Positions 34,066 to 44,023 of a stretch of 64,000 nt of DNA are shown here, one piece after another. A program made the translations under genes and the position numbers. The DNA is taken from assembly GCA_025174535.1 (NCBI GenBank), contig JALBUN010000010.1:434001-498000 (forward strand), written 5' to 3'. Source of the stretch: Cantharellus purpuraceus. Lineage: Eukaryota > Basidiomycota > Agaricomycetes > Cantharellales > Hydnaceae. The notes under the pieces are model-generated. The model had not been told where the DNA came from. It did no database searches and saw nothing but the letters and a program-made list of their open reading frames with translations. Positions within the stretch are counted from its first letter, which is position 1; the number at the start of each line of letters is the position of its first letter.

Positions 34066-35788
34066 GATGATGGGATGTCTACCCTAAAGAGGGAAATAGC
34101 GACTATGCCACTGTAAACCCCCACAACTTTCGTCCTGTGTTTACTAACGAGCAGCTGGCATCGTCCCTACGAGCATCCACCCTCATGACTCCCACCCTCT
34201 GAGCTGTCACCATTATGGACATTGACCAACTCCGCTCTGACATCCGCTCATCACTCCGATCTGATCCTATTGCAGTTAAACACTTGGACAACCCTTCCGA
34301 TCCAAAATGGTCACTTGACCCCGAAGGACACCTCCAACACAACAACCAGATATACATCCCTGACGCCAACGGCCTCTGACTCCGAGTTTTTAGTATTATC
34401 ATGATCACCCGATCTCTGGCCACTTCGGGCAAAATCACACACAAGGATTAATCCGACGAGACTACGTATGGCCAAAAATGTGGGAATACATTCAACACTA
34501 CTGTAACTCCTGCACCACATGTATGCACTCAAAATCGCAAAGGCACAAACCCTACGGAACGCTCAAACAACTTCTGATCCCGGAGCAACCATGGAACTCC
34601 ATCTCCATGGATTTCATAGAGAAGCTCCCCCCATCGCTCGGATATGACACCATACTCGTGATTGTCCACGCTCAGATATGACACCATACTCGTGATTGTC
34701 CACGCTCAGATATGACACCATACTCGTGATTGTCCACGCTCAGATATGACACCATACTCGTGATTGTCAACAGGTTCACCAAACAGTCACTATTCATTCC
34801 GACGCATGACACCATCACCTCCGCCTCACTAGCTAAATTGTTCGTTCTCCATGTATTCTCTAAACACGGAGTCCCATCGCATGTCACGTCCGATCGGGGT
34901 TCGGAGTTCGTATCCTCCTTCTTCTGCACATTAGGAAAGGCTCTTGACATGAAGCTCCATTTCACCTCCGGATACCACCCTGAAGGAGACGGACAAACGG
35001 AATGAATGAATCAGTCACTGGAACAATATCTCCGAATCTATTGTAACTATCAACAAGACAACTGGGCTGATCTACTTCCGATCGCAGAGTTTGCCTACAA
35101 CAATGCTCCAAATGCGACTACTGGCATCTCTCCGTTCTTTGCTAATAAAGGCTACCATCTGAACATCTCCGTCCACCCCGAGAAAGAACTTGCTTCCACC
35201 AAAGCCCGCCATTTTGTAACCGACCTCGATCAACTACACCAACATCTCTGAGAGACCATCTCTGATGCTCAGAAACAATATCAAGTCTCCGCAGACCAAC
35301 GCCGCATTCCAGCTCTGGACCTGCAAATCAGAGACAAAGTATTTGTTAAGGCCAAACATTTCCAGACCACCCGTCCATCGAAGAAACTCTCCAAGAAATA
35401 CTTAGGTCCTTATGAGGTCATTGCTCACGCGGGCAGCAGGTCTTTCACCCTCCGCCTCCCGGACCACTTCCGAGCAGTTCATCCGGTCTTCCATATATCA
35501 ATGCTTGAACCCGCTACTACGAACGAGATCTCCAGTCACATGCAACCTCCACCTCCCCCGATCATCATCAAAGGAGACAATGAATATGAGATCTCAGAGA
35601 TCCTGGACTCAAAGATCGACCATCAATACAAGTGCAAGCTCCAGTACTTAGTCAAATGGGCTGGATACAAAGGCACCGATGAAGAGTCTTCATGGATCTC
35701 CGCATCCGAACTTGATCATGCATCCGAATCCGTCTCCGATTTTCACTCCACTTATCCAGACAAACCTGGCCCTCTTATGAATCTTTAA
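34066..35788 (+). pseudogene. gypsy pol, second part: integrase and chromodomain
   Basis: It opens with the HHCC zinc-binding area (HISGHFGQNHT-like text at about 34400-34440, frame-shifted near 34390, then CNSCTTC at about 34500-34520). The rve catalytic core follows: the first catalytic Asp in SISMDFIEKLP, then VTSDRGSEFVSSFF and YHPEGDGQTE. GPY/F-type text LGPYEVI is next, and finally a chromodomain (EISEILDSK...LQYLVKWAGYKGTDEESSW). TGA stops at about 34197, 34376, 35003 and 35249 replace Arg codons. A 34 bp unit is repeated four times at 34641-34776 within the core; three extra units total 102 bp, which restores the frame but introduces stops. Confidence 0.9.
34641..34776 (+). repeat. 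34 bp tandem repeat, four copies, in integrase
   Basis: Units start at 34641, 34675, 34709 and 34743 (GATATGACACCATACTCGTG...), nearly identical over 34 bp, with the last unit leading into the normal coding sequence. In the parent frame this codes YDTILVIV. Confidence 0.93.
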
Positions 35789-35864
35789 GTTCAATTACTA
35801 ATGCTAATTCTATTATTTCGCATCACCACTTTATTACAAGTCAAGGGAAATTACCAGCCTGCTC

Positions 35865-35891
35865 AAAAAAAAAAAAAAAAAAAAAAAAAAA
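35865..35891 (+). repeat. A27 homopolymer between pol and antisense gene
   Basis: Twenty-seven consecutive A residues lie about 77 bp after the pol stop and 60 bp past the antisense gene's stop, in the convergent gap between the two coding regions. Confidence 0.95.
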
Positions 35892-35950
35892 CTCCAAAGG
35901 AGCCTCATTCTTTCTCTGTTCTGAAATTTATAATCATTTTCATCTTTATT

Positions 35951-37695
35951 TTATACATTGTGTTTCCTTTTCCCCTTTTCCTTATCTACCTCAGGCTCTG
36001 TCTCCGACGCCATCTCTGACCCCTCATCACTCTCTACATCCGACACCCAATCCTTCTCATCTCCCATGTCCAAATCCTCATCCAATGGGGCCATGAACTT
36101 CTGCAACCGACGTAACTTGGCTGTCCGACAACCCTCCAGAACCTCCTTCCGTTTCATCATCCTCACCAAGTCTACTAACAACCCCTCTGTCCACCAAAGG
36201 TGCTCCAACTGCAGGTTAACCAGCCTGATAAGCTGGCCTACGGTGCTATTGGGTGCAGAGACACGCCCCGTACCTGCACCAGTCGTTGCCCCTTCCAATC
36301 CGATGCCGCTACCCCCGGCTGCTACAGCACCCATCTCAGTCCACCTCTTCTTGGTCAGACGACCCTCCGATTCCTTCTCTGCCCCTCCTTGTACCACTAG
36401 TCGGGGCTTGACGCTCCAACTCTGGGGATCGAACTTTCCATCGATCCTACACCCTCCTTTCCGACCCCGACAACGATCGCAGGACCGAAGGCGGCAAGTT
36501 GGGCTGGTAGGCCACACGCACTCCACACCCGCATCACAACATAAGTCACAAGTTACGCCGGGTCCACCAAATGGCTCCATTGCAGCCAGAGCCTTGGGTG
36601 GTCCGCCCCTCCTCGCTGCGGCCTCCAAGCGTTCCCTCTCCTCCTCCTTGTCCTGTTGTTCTGCGGTCGCCTTCTTCATCTCGCGCTTGCGAAGCTGGAT
36701 CGCCAACCTCGCGACACGCAGCTCCTTCTTACGGGTCACCAACACGCAACTCTCCACCTTGCACCATATGACCCTCTGGTCTGCCTCCCGCTTCTCCGTA
36801 TCAGCACTCGGGTAGGCCTTCAGTGAAAAGATCGCGATGTCGAGGTTCTTCTTGGTAGTAGTGGCATAGAGCTCTGCTCTTTTGCAAGCCTCGACCGCAG
36901 CTACCCAAGCCATCTCCTCGTAAGAATTCGAAGTAGGATCCGGCTCCGCATCCATCCCAACATCCACGCCCGCCTCGGGCTCTGTATTTGCGTCGAGCTC
37001 CATATTGGCATCGGGATCTGCTTCCACCTCCGCCCTCTCCATCTCCACCGCATCATCTTCCTCAGCTGCCCCCGACTCAAATAAGGGCTGTGCCCACAGA
37101 TGTAACAGCGAGTCCTCCGCAGTGACAGTCCTTGAACAAGTCACCTCTGTCCGTGTAACGGAGATGATGGCAACTTCCAGGGTCCCTGGCCGTATGGGCA
37201 CACTCGGCTTCCTGGGTGGCTGGTTTTCCCTGCCCCAGTCACCTCCTCCTCTACCTCCATGGCCGCCTCTAACTCATGCGCCTGCTCCTCCACTTCCCTC
37301 AGTCTCGTGGCCTCCATCGCTGCCACAAGTTCCTTCACCTTGCGGGCCCTCTCTGCCTTCGCTTCCTCCTCTTTCCTTCTCCATTCCATTTTTGCCGCTT
37401 CTTTCCATTGTTCCTCCTCCTCCTTCCGCCTCCATTCCACCTCCTCCTCCTCCTTCCGCCTCCATTCCGCCTCCTCCTCCTCCTTCCGTTTCTGTTCCGC
37501 CTCCTCCTCCTCCTTCCGTCTCCGTTCCGCCTCCTCCTCCTCCTTCCGTTTCCGTTCCGCCTCCTCCTCCTCCTTCTGTCTCCATTCTGCTTCCTCCTCC
37601 TCTTTCCATTTCCGCTCCTCTTCCTCTTCCTTCCGTCGGGCCAAGAGCAACTGCTCCAGCTCGGCCACACTCATGCTTGCCAAAGGGTTTGACAT
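35951..37695 (-). CDS. Antisense gene in the gypsy element: coiled-coil, Cys-cluster protein
   Basis: It lies between pol and the 3' LTR on the strand opposite to gag/pol. The two-exon model is 37243-37695 and 35951-37144 with a 98 nt GT...AG intron (37145-37242), 548 residues, no internal stop. The start MSNPLASMSVAELEQLLLAR is followed by about seven imperfect 10-residue KEEEEAERRR-type repeats (strongly charged, coiled-coil-like). An acidic middle comes next, then a Cys-rich block at about residues 345-395 with CDLCCDAGVECVWPTSPTC and SCDRCRGRKGGC, resembling a fungal zinc-cluster motif. The tail is acidic and ends in a KGKRKH basic patch. Similar proteins occur scattered in agaricomycete annotations, as I recall. 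Its intact frame beside a ruined gag/pol is striking. Function unknown; a nucleic-acid-binding accessory or regulator is an inference. Confidence 0.75.
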
Positions 37696-37836
37696 CGTTG
37701 AGGATAAGACCTCAATCATGCCCCTCCTTTTATATGTCTCCAGACCCCCAGTATAACTCCGACCACGCCCAATCGTCTCACGTATTCAATCCACGGACAT
37801 GAGGCCTCAGGGGCTCGGCCTTAAATGGAGAGATAC

Positions 37837-38351
37837 TGTTATGACTATATTCATTAACGCCCAGATCCCTGTCCGATCCCCTCAGATTCCCGTGCACATG
37901 AAATCTATACTCCATTTGGAAACTGCTACATCTCCATTTTCCTGTCTGATTGTCACCACCGATTCCGCCCATCTGTCTCCGGTTCCGATTGATGCATCAG
38001 CATCACCATAGGAACCCGGACATCCATCCCCATCGGACTCGGACATACTCATGTAAGGCCATCGGCCTCGGAGACCCATCACCGGAGTAATTATTATTAG
38101 ATTTCGAATATGTATTTAAGTTGCCAACTGGGGACTCCATTCCCCAGTTCAAATCACGCCTAGCTCCTAAGTCTGATCCTAACTCTGTAAGTCGTACTCT
38201 CCGAAATCTCGGACACCGGTATTAGTGAGGGCGCAGCACATAAGCTGAAGCCAAGTCCGTTCTGACCCCCACGACGTACTCCGACTCCGACCCAACCTCC
38301 AACCCAACCTCCAACCCAATCTCCAACCCCAATTGGACCTAGTGCATAACA
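37837..38351 (+). repeat. 3' LTR of the gypsy element
   Basis: 515 bp, TGTTATGAC...GTGCATAACA, followed by the target duplication AGCAA. The purine-rich AAATGGAGAGA directly upstream (37824-37834) is a plausible polypurine tract. It keeps more CpG sites than the 5' LTR. Confidence 0.95.
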
Positions 38352-38740
38352 AGCAACTGCTTCACATGAGTTCAAGATCCTAATGCTCTGCAAAGGCAGT
38401 ACACACTAGTAACTTAAACAAAGAGCACTAATGGCAGGACTATCAACAGACAATCTCACCCTGTAGATTCATAGTCATGCAAGGTAGATACTACACTCAT
38501 GCCCAAAGCAGGACAATCACTACTTCGAGTGCAATCAAATACAGTTCACAACTGTAAGTGACCCTTGAACTGGACAATCAACAGTTACTGAGATATAGAG
38601 GATGACACTGTATGTCACTCTAGTCACACTGATGTGCAAATGATGGGGTAGAAAAATGGTTATTTATTCAGAGGCAAAATGGCCTCCTTATATACTGTAT
38701 CTACAGGAGCTGACTAATCCTTCTACCTATTAATAGTTAT
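38352..38740. repeat. Dispersed repeat family A, right half
   Basis: Continues exactly where 28355 stops: GTAGTCTAGCAA | CTGCTTCACA in the copy at about 830-850 (reverse strand) is split here by the gypsy element. It includes the TATA-like part of the repeat. Confidence 0.8.
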
Positions 38741-39017
38741 GAGTCATGGCAGGAGTTATAGCATGAGTCATGACAGGAGTCATAGCCTGAGTCATGGTAA
38801 GAGTCATAGCATGAGTCACCATTACTCAAATAACTCAGGCAATACTCCATTTCCTGGGCTGATCAGCACAACTATGGGTAGGCATGGCTTCTATTGAACT
38901 CTCTACCAAAAATGGAGTCAGGAGGAGCTGTGGTTGCCAAGATATTGAGGATTTACTGGCAGTGGTGACCAGATTGGGTTGGAGATTGAAATGAGTCATG
39001 TGATTGAAAATGAGTCA
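38740..39017 (+). promoter_or_regulatory. Cluster of TGAGTCA (AP-1/Gcn4-type) sites, four in a 24 bp array
   Basis: TGAGTCA occurs at 38740, 38764, 38788 and 38812, spaced exactly 24 bp, within an imperfect tandem repeat of the type (ATGAGTCATG-CAGGAGTCATAG). Two more occur at 38992 and 39011. TGAGTCA is the established optimum of bZIP factors such as Gcn4/AP-1. Location in repeat/LTR-like DNA suggests a retroelement enhancer; binding is an inference. Confidence 0.6.
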
Positions 39018-39329
39018 GTAGATCAGGTGGCTCTGCTGACTTTGAAGCTGCTGACATCTGCAAAGTTTTGTGGGTCCATGTGGGTCCAAAACTTTGCCCA
39101 GCAGGACAATAAATTTGTGAACCCATTTCTGCATGGAAAATTCCCAAAAAAAATATGAAAAAATAGAGAATATTTGAATGACACTAAATCAAGAGAAAGC
39201 AGCATGTATATGCTGATATTTTAAGGCCATAAAGTGAAAATATACAATTTCAGGACCATAAACAAGAGCTTTTCAGAGAAAACCAGTTCCCATACACTCA
39301 ACTCTGACCTTCCATCAGACCTAGTGCAT
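39018..39329. repeat. Repeat-derived sequence, LTR-like end at 39309-39332
   Basis: The segment ends with GACCTAGTGCATAACA (about 39317-39332), the same 16 bp as the end of the gypsy 3' LTR, so an old, diverged LTR probably ends here. Its start was not located. No gene seen. Confidence 0.5.
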
Positions 39330-40735
39330 AACATCAGCATGGGAGGCTTGCAGCTGATGGTAGTTTGGCAGGCATCACATTTTCAGATAAGTCAATTGGG
39401 GTGTTGTCTACCAATCCAGGGTGTTTACTTGAATCACCATCTGATGGCTGCAACCCTTCCAATGTGTCAGGGGAATTTGAGAGGTGATGCATGAGAGTAG
39501 GGGGGCTGTTCTTCTTCATCAAGGCTACTTTGTGTATCCATACCAACTTCTACACCCAGTTGATAGGAATGTGATTATGTATCTTGAGACTCAATGAAGG
39601 ACACATGTCTTGTAACAATGATGTGTCCTGTTGATGGGTAGTAACAGCAATAGGCCTTTGAATGATCAGAGTATCCTACCAGAATCCCTTCAATAGAGCA
39701 GGTGTATATTTTCAGGTGGTGCACAGATTTTGCAAGGATAAATGCCCTGCAACCAATTTCTCATACATGAGAAACATCATGTTTAGAGCCATAATCTTTG
39801 TATGGTGTCAAGCTTTTGAGTTTGTGAGTGGGTGTATAGTCCTTGATATATGCAACAGTTTTGATACATTCTCCCCAGAGCTTCAGTGGGAACTTATTTT
39901 CAGACATAATGGCACATGCTTGATTGAAAAGGGTGTGATGTAGCCTTTCTGCCTTCCCATGTTGAGCTGAGGAGTGCAGAGCCATCATTTGGTGCCTGAT
40001 GCCATTGTGTTCAAGTACCTTTCAAACCCCTTTGATGTGTACTCCTCCCTGTTGTCTGTCCAAAATATATTGACCATAGATTTTGTTTCATGTTCTATGA
40101 GTGCTTTCTACCCCTTGAAATACTCAAAAGCCTCTCTCTTTTGTTTGAGAATGTATACCCAATTTTTTTGAGAAAAATCATCTAGAAAGTTGAGCATGTA
40201 CAGTCCACCATATGGGGTGCACATGTCTTCTGGACCAGTTATGTCTGAGAACACCTTTTCAAGTAGTGTCTTTGCCCTCCCTTCCTCCTGCCCTTTTGGG
40301 ACTGAAGTTCTTGTCTGTTTGCCAAGAATACAATGGTCACAAATTTGTGGAAGGTTGGAGAGGTTGGTGGGCACACCTGTAACAAAGTGATTCTCAGCCA
40401 TACATCTGATCAAATCATAGCTTATGTGGCCAAGTCATTGGTGCCAGGTTTCAAGGGTTGGGGCAGCACATGCAAGGAGTAGCTGCTCATTCACAACATT
40501 CTCATCTAGGTGGTACAATCCCATGCTGGACCTGGTACCTTGTGCAACAGTTTCTTGTCCTTATAGAATAGAGCAGCAGTTTGAGGTAAAAACAGCATTT
40601 AAGCCCATGTCACCAAGTCTACCAATGGAGATAAGTTGTAGCTTCACTTTCAGTATGTATAACACATCCTGGAGGAGCAGGTGTCACCCTTTCCCACATC
40701 ATACATACATCTGTAAGAGAAAAATAGATAACAGG
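39330..40735 (-). pseudogene. Ty1/copia fragment: GAG-pre-integrase and integrase
   Basis: The minus-strand pieces in order are LQLISIGRLGDMGLNAVF-like text (about 40560-40640), WHQ-LGH and a GAG-pre-integrase zinc finger (PQICDHCILGKQTR), the start of the rve core (VFSDITGPEDM, YMLNFLDDFS), then HSSAQHGKAERLHHTLFNQA and PLKLWGECIKTVAYIKD, which are standard copia integrase motifs. Frames shift at least twice (near 40105 and 39990). The linker region continues to about 39334 and RT is absent here. Dead. Confidence 0.85.
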
Positions 40736-40845
40736 GTTCTGACAGACACCTGATCCCACAGCATGTCATTAACATGGACATACTCAACATATGCTCTATA
40801 TTCCATGCAGTTGTCCATAAACAACTGAGCCTGACTTAGTACAAA

Positions 40846-41562
40846 TCTCATTACAGCAATTTGCATTATGTAAGGCCAGTGCTTGTTTGAAGAGTGCAAA
40901 GCCTCAAATTTGCAAATGCAATATCTCACTCATTTCCCAACTGAATGACATGAAATTAAGTAAATGTAGTCTATGATGTATGATCTAGTGTTTAATGTGA
41001 AAAAATTGGTAGAAATGTGCCTTGATAAAACTTGCATTTTTCTGCTTACATATACTTCTGAACACTTTTGTGCAAGATTTGAGGCATCAGTGTAAATTTT
41101 GAGTTGTTCCATATGCTCTTATACCTGTCATTTAGTGATTTTCTGTTACCCTTGGGGTGACAAACAAGGCACAAGCTTTACAGGGTTTCTCATGGTCAGT
41201 TGTCTATGCTTGTCAAAGCCTCTGGCCCTTCTGTGAAGACTTTAGTCTTTATTGAACTGCATAATGCACTAAATTACATGTATAAGAGCTTATTCAACAA
41301 CTCAGAATTTACACTGATGCCTCAAATCTCACACAAAAGTGTTCAGAAGTATATGCATAAGCAGAAAAATGTGAATTTTATCAAGGCATGTTTCTGTAAT
41401 TTTTTCAAAATAAAATACTAGATCATACATCAGGGAATAAATGTACTTAATTTAGTGTCATTTGGTTGGGAGATGAGTGAGATATTGCATTCATAAGTGT
41501 GAGGCTTTGCGCTCTTCAAACAAGCACTAGCCTTGTGTAATGCAAACCGCTGTGATAATAAG
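40846..41562. mobile_element. Foldback element with long inverted arms (~275 bp each)
   Basis: 40846-41120 is complementary to 41278-41562 at roughly 85% identity by eye, around a 157 bp unpaired centre. Arm landmarks include GTGCTTGTTTGAAGAG near 40879 and its complement near 41515, and CTTCTGAACACTTTTGTG near 41050 against its complement near 41330. Ends read ATTACAGCAATTTGCATTA and complement of ATCACAGCGGTTTGCATTA. No transposase is encoded, so it is a non-autonomous foldback or MITE. It ends about 170 bp before the tetraspanin start codon and may overlap its promoter. Confidence 0.8.
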
Positions 41563-41730
41563 AATTATCTAATACATATGACCATCATAGTCACTTTGAA
41601 AGTCACAGTGGTTTGTTTGACAAGAAAGCTTGCAATCCTTGGGGACGAAGAGACTTACTTTCATCAGAGCGGACCTTGCGCACGTTTTGCTTTCGTGTGG
41701 AGTTTTCAGAGTCTGCCCTTGCGGTCTATT

Positions 41731-43872
41731 ATGGAAACTAGAACTCCTTCTGGATCTTCAGCTGTCCCTTATCGACACAGTGAAATTCGTCGTCGCTCAG
41801 GGGGGCATTCTCCTCGATTCGAAGAGGGCTGCAATTCCAGTTCTCGTGCAACCTATTCGCCTTCGTTCCGTCTGCACCTTCATCTGAAGCCTGTTCCCGA
41901 TCTCCCTGAAGATGACCCACATCGTCCAACAGGCTCAGACGACCCGGACGTCAGCGTTGATCTTGCTTCTAGAGAAGCTAGTCTTTCAGCTGTAGTTGAG
42001 GATGCTACTAGTATATCCGCCTGTCCGACAGAAAGCGGCGTCCGGCATTCAGAAGTCACTCGACCTTTTGGCCTGTATGATCATCCCCTTCCTCCCCTCC
42101 CGCATTCTCCTGATGCTGTGGGTCTTGAAGACAACGCTGTTGGCCAGGAGTCGTCTTTTGCTTTAATTCCACTAACCCCAAGACCAGGTGGACCGTCCCG
42201 ATTGGACTCTCGTGGCTCTCAGACGTCTAAAGCTTCTCAGAAATCTGTCTTTTCCAAATTTCCGCGTCTTCCTACCCCAGACCTCTCTGCTTCCAAGCCA
42301 CTTCATAAGTCTATCCTTGCTCCAATAAGTTTTCTTCGCTCCCGCGCACCCAGCATACCGTCCAATCTATCCTTTTCCTCTCCCCTTTCTCGTGTTAGAA
42401 CGTCTGCAACTGAAAACACTGCGACAGCTACAGACTCAGGACGCTTTTTTCGCTCTTCCACACTCGCTGAGGCTGTCACCAGACACACAAGCCGTACAGA
42501 ATTGTTCAAAAGTGAACTTACTAGCCAGGGATCTGATACCCTTTATGGGGGCAATTCTTATTCCTCCTTCGTGGCGAAGGCACCGCTTCGCTTCACTCGC
42601 AAGTTTCCCTCGCCGCTCTCTGTAGGGCTTCGAGAATCACCGTCAGATACGAATGTATTCGAGAGACTAATAGCTTCGGACAATGGAGACGGGTTGGGAG
42701 TTGAGAGGATTGGGAGGTGGACGGGTTATAAGTGGTGTTTACTCCTCTCTGTCCTAACAGTGAGTATGAACCAAACGACATGGAACAAGCCTGTCCACTT
42801 ACAATTATCGTCTAGGTTTTCGGGTATGCAGTGGCTGGTTTGGTCTGTTCTATATTGGTCTGGTTTGGAAGTGAGCTTTTCAAATGAGGCACTCACCAGA
42901 TTGCATCTACCACTTTCCTTGTTTAGCACTTAATCAAGCGGATGTGATGTGGGTGGCGGACAACGACATTCTGATCTGTTCGTGAATTGAGCAGACCTTG
43001 AGAGTTTGTGTCTAATCTCCTTTTACTCCTCTCAGATATCACCCTAGCGTCAACATTGTTACAGCTGACAAGTCTTGTCGGCTTGACTGGCACGTTGTTG
43101 AACTCGCGGGCTATCCTTGCCTTCTATGCATTGCTACTCTGGCCGTCTTTCGTCTCCGTTCTCGTTGTCGGCTACGCCTCGTATAAGCGAGAGGCATTCT
43201 CCCTTGACCGGAAACTCAATTTGGCATGGAGCCAGTGGTATAATGACCTGGGAAGGTTGGTGATTCAGGAGTCAGTAAGTATCCTATTTACAGTTAATGC
43301 ATATAGTCCGTTTCTCATCGCAGGGCTCTCGAGATAGCTTCATTGCTGCGGCTATTATAATTCTTTACGTAGGCCTCGCTGAATCATCCTTGGCCATATC
43401 AGCTCAGCACCTCTGATGTTGCACATTCTTTAGACGAAGCAACGTTTTCCAAGAATTGCTATCCCCGCACGCCACTTCCAGGCTGCAAAGGCAAACTCTT
43501 TCAGTTTGAACAAGCTAACCTACGAATGTGCTGGCAACTGGCATTTTCACTGGTGCCTCTTCACGTCTTAAACATTATCACCTCCCTGCTGTGCTCGAAC
43601 CACGTCGATCGGTAAGTTATCATCACTGGTTAAGGCTTGCGTGGGGTGTTAAGCAAAGTTCTAGTCGTTTTGGAAAGGGCCTTACACCACGAGCGTATCG
43701 CTTGACCATGGCTGATGTCCATGCCAACGCAGACGCGATCCTCGCCCACTTTTCAGATACAAGACTGCCCTTCGAACCTTCCCGCACCTATTTGCATACT
43801 ACCGATCACGATCACGAGGATGGCTCCCAGTTCCTAAAGGTGAGTTGCACCACGACACTCGGGAAAGGATAG
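41731..43872 (+). CDS. Tetraspanin, Tsp2-like, with long Ser-rich N-terminus
   Basis: The seven-exon model has exons 41731-42759, 42816-42870, 42939-42977, 43036-43274, 43338-43368, 43434-43611 and 43659-43872, all GT...AG with closing phases, 594 residues. The first ~330 residues are Ser/Pro-rich and probably cytoplasmic. TM1 follows (CLLLSVLTVFGYAVAGLVCS), then TM2/TM3 (STLLQLTSLVGLTGTLLNS, ILAFYALLLWPSFVSVLVV). The large loop has the hallmark CCG (HCCGYYNS) and paired Cys (NCYPRTPLPGCKG). TM4 contains LVPLHVLNIITSLLC, and the tail has FGKGLTPRAYRL. Basidiomycete Tsp2 proteins act at the plasma membrane in morphogenesis. The frame is open upstream of 41731 to 41533, but that stretch borders the foldback element, so the Met at 41731 is preferred. 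The last 11 codons assume no further intron. Confidence 0.88.
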
Positions 43873-44023
43873 CGGGTATAGTAGGAGGTAACTCGCTGCA
43901 AGAATAATTAACTATTGCGGTGGGGTACTGAATACACTACGTGGCGGTATGTTAGTCTAAAGATACGGCTGGCAATACATGTGTTGTGAATAGAGTGAGC
44001 CGCGAAGGGTGTTGAGCGGCGTG

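Larger units (their letters stand above)
28356..38351 (+). mobile_element. Full-length Ty3/gypsy retrotransposon (chromovirus) with antisense gene
   Basis: A 9,996 bp element bounded by 514 and 515 bp LTRs with TG...CA ends (TGTTATGAC ... GTGCATAACA), flanked by the 5 bp target duplication AGCAA at 28351-28355 and 38352-38356. The order is 5' LTR, gag with zinc knuckle, protease, RT, RNase H, a ~2 kb foreign insertion, integrase, chromodomain, a 27 bp A-run, an antisense gene, and 3' LTR. The chromodomain (KYLVKWAGY-like text near 35640-35670) marks it as a chromovirus. Gag/pol is inactivated by about nine in-frame TGA codons, a frameshift near 34390 and a tandem expansion in integrase. LTRs differ mostly by C/T and G/A transitions at CpG sites. 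Confidence 0.95.

Noticed and set aside
35801..36815. Plus-strand ORFs downstream of the chromodomain
   Set aside because: They are shadows of the antisense gene; the longer open frame with domain-like features is on the minus strand.
37005..37802. Plus-strand 265-codon Pro/Ser-rich ORF
   Set aside because: It is the shadow of the KEEEEAE-repeat exon of the antisense gene; its proline repeats mirror the Glu/Arg codons of the other strand.
41533..41730. N-terminal extension of the tetraspanin ORF
   Set aside because: It overlaps the end of the foldback element, is Cys/Thr-rich without similarity to tetraspanins, and the Ser-rich tail begins naturally at Met 41731.
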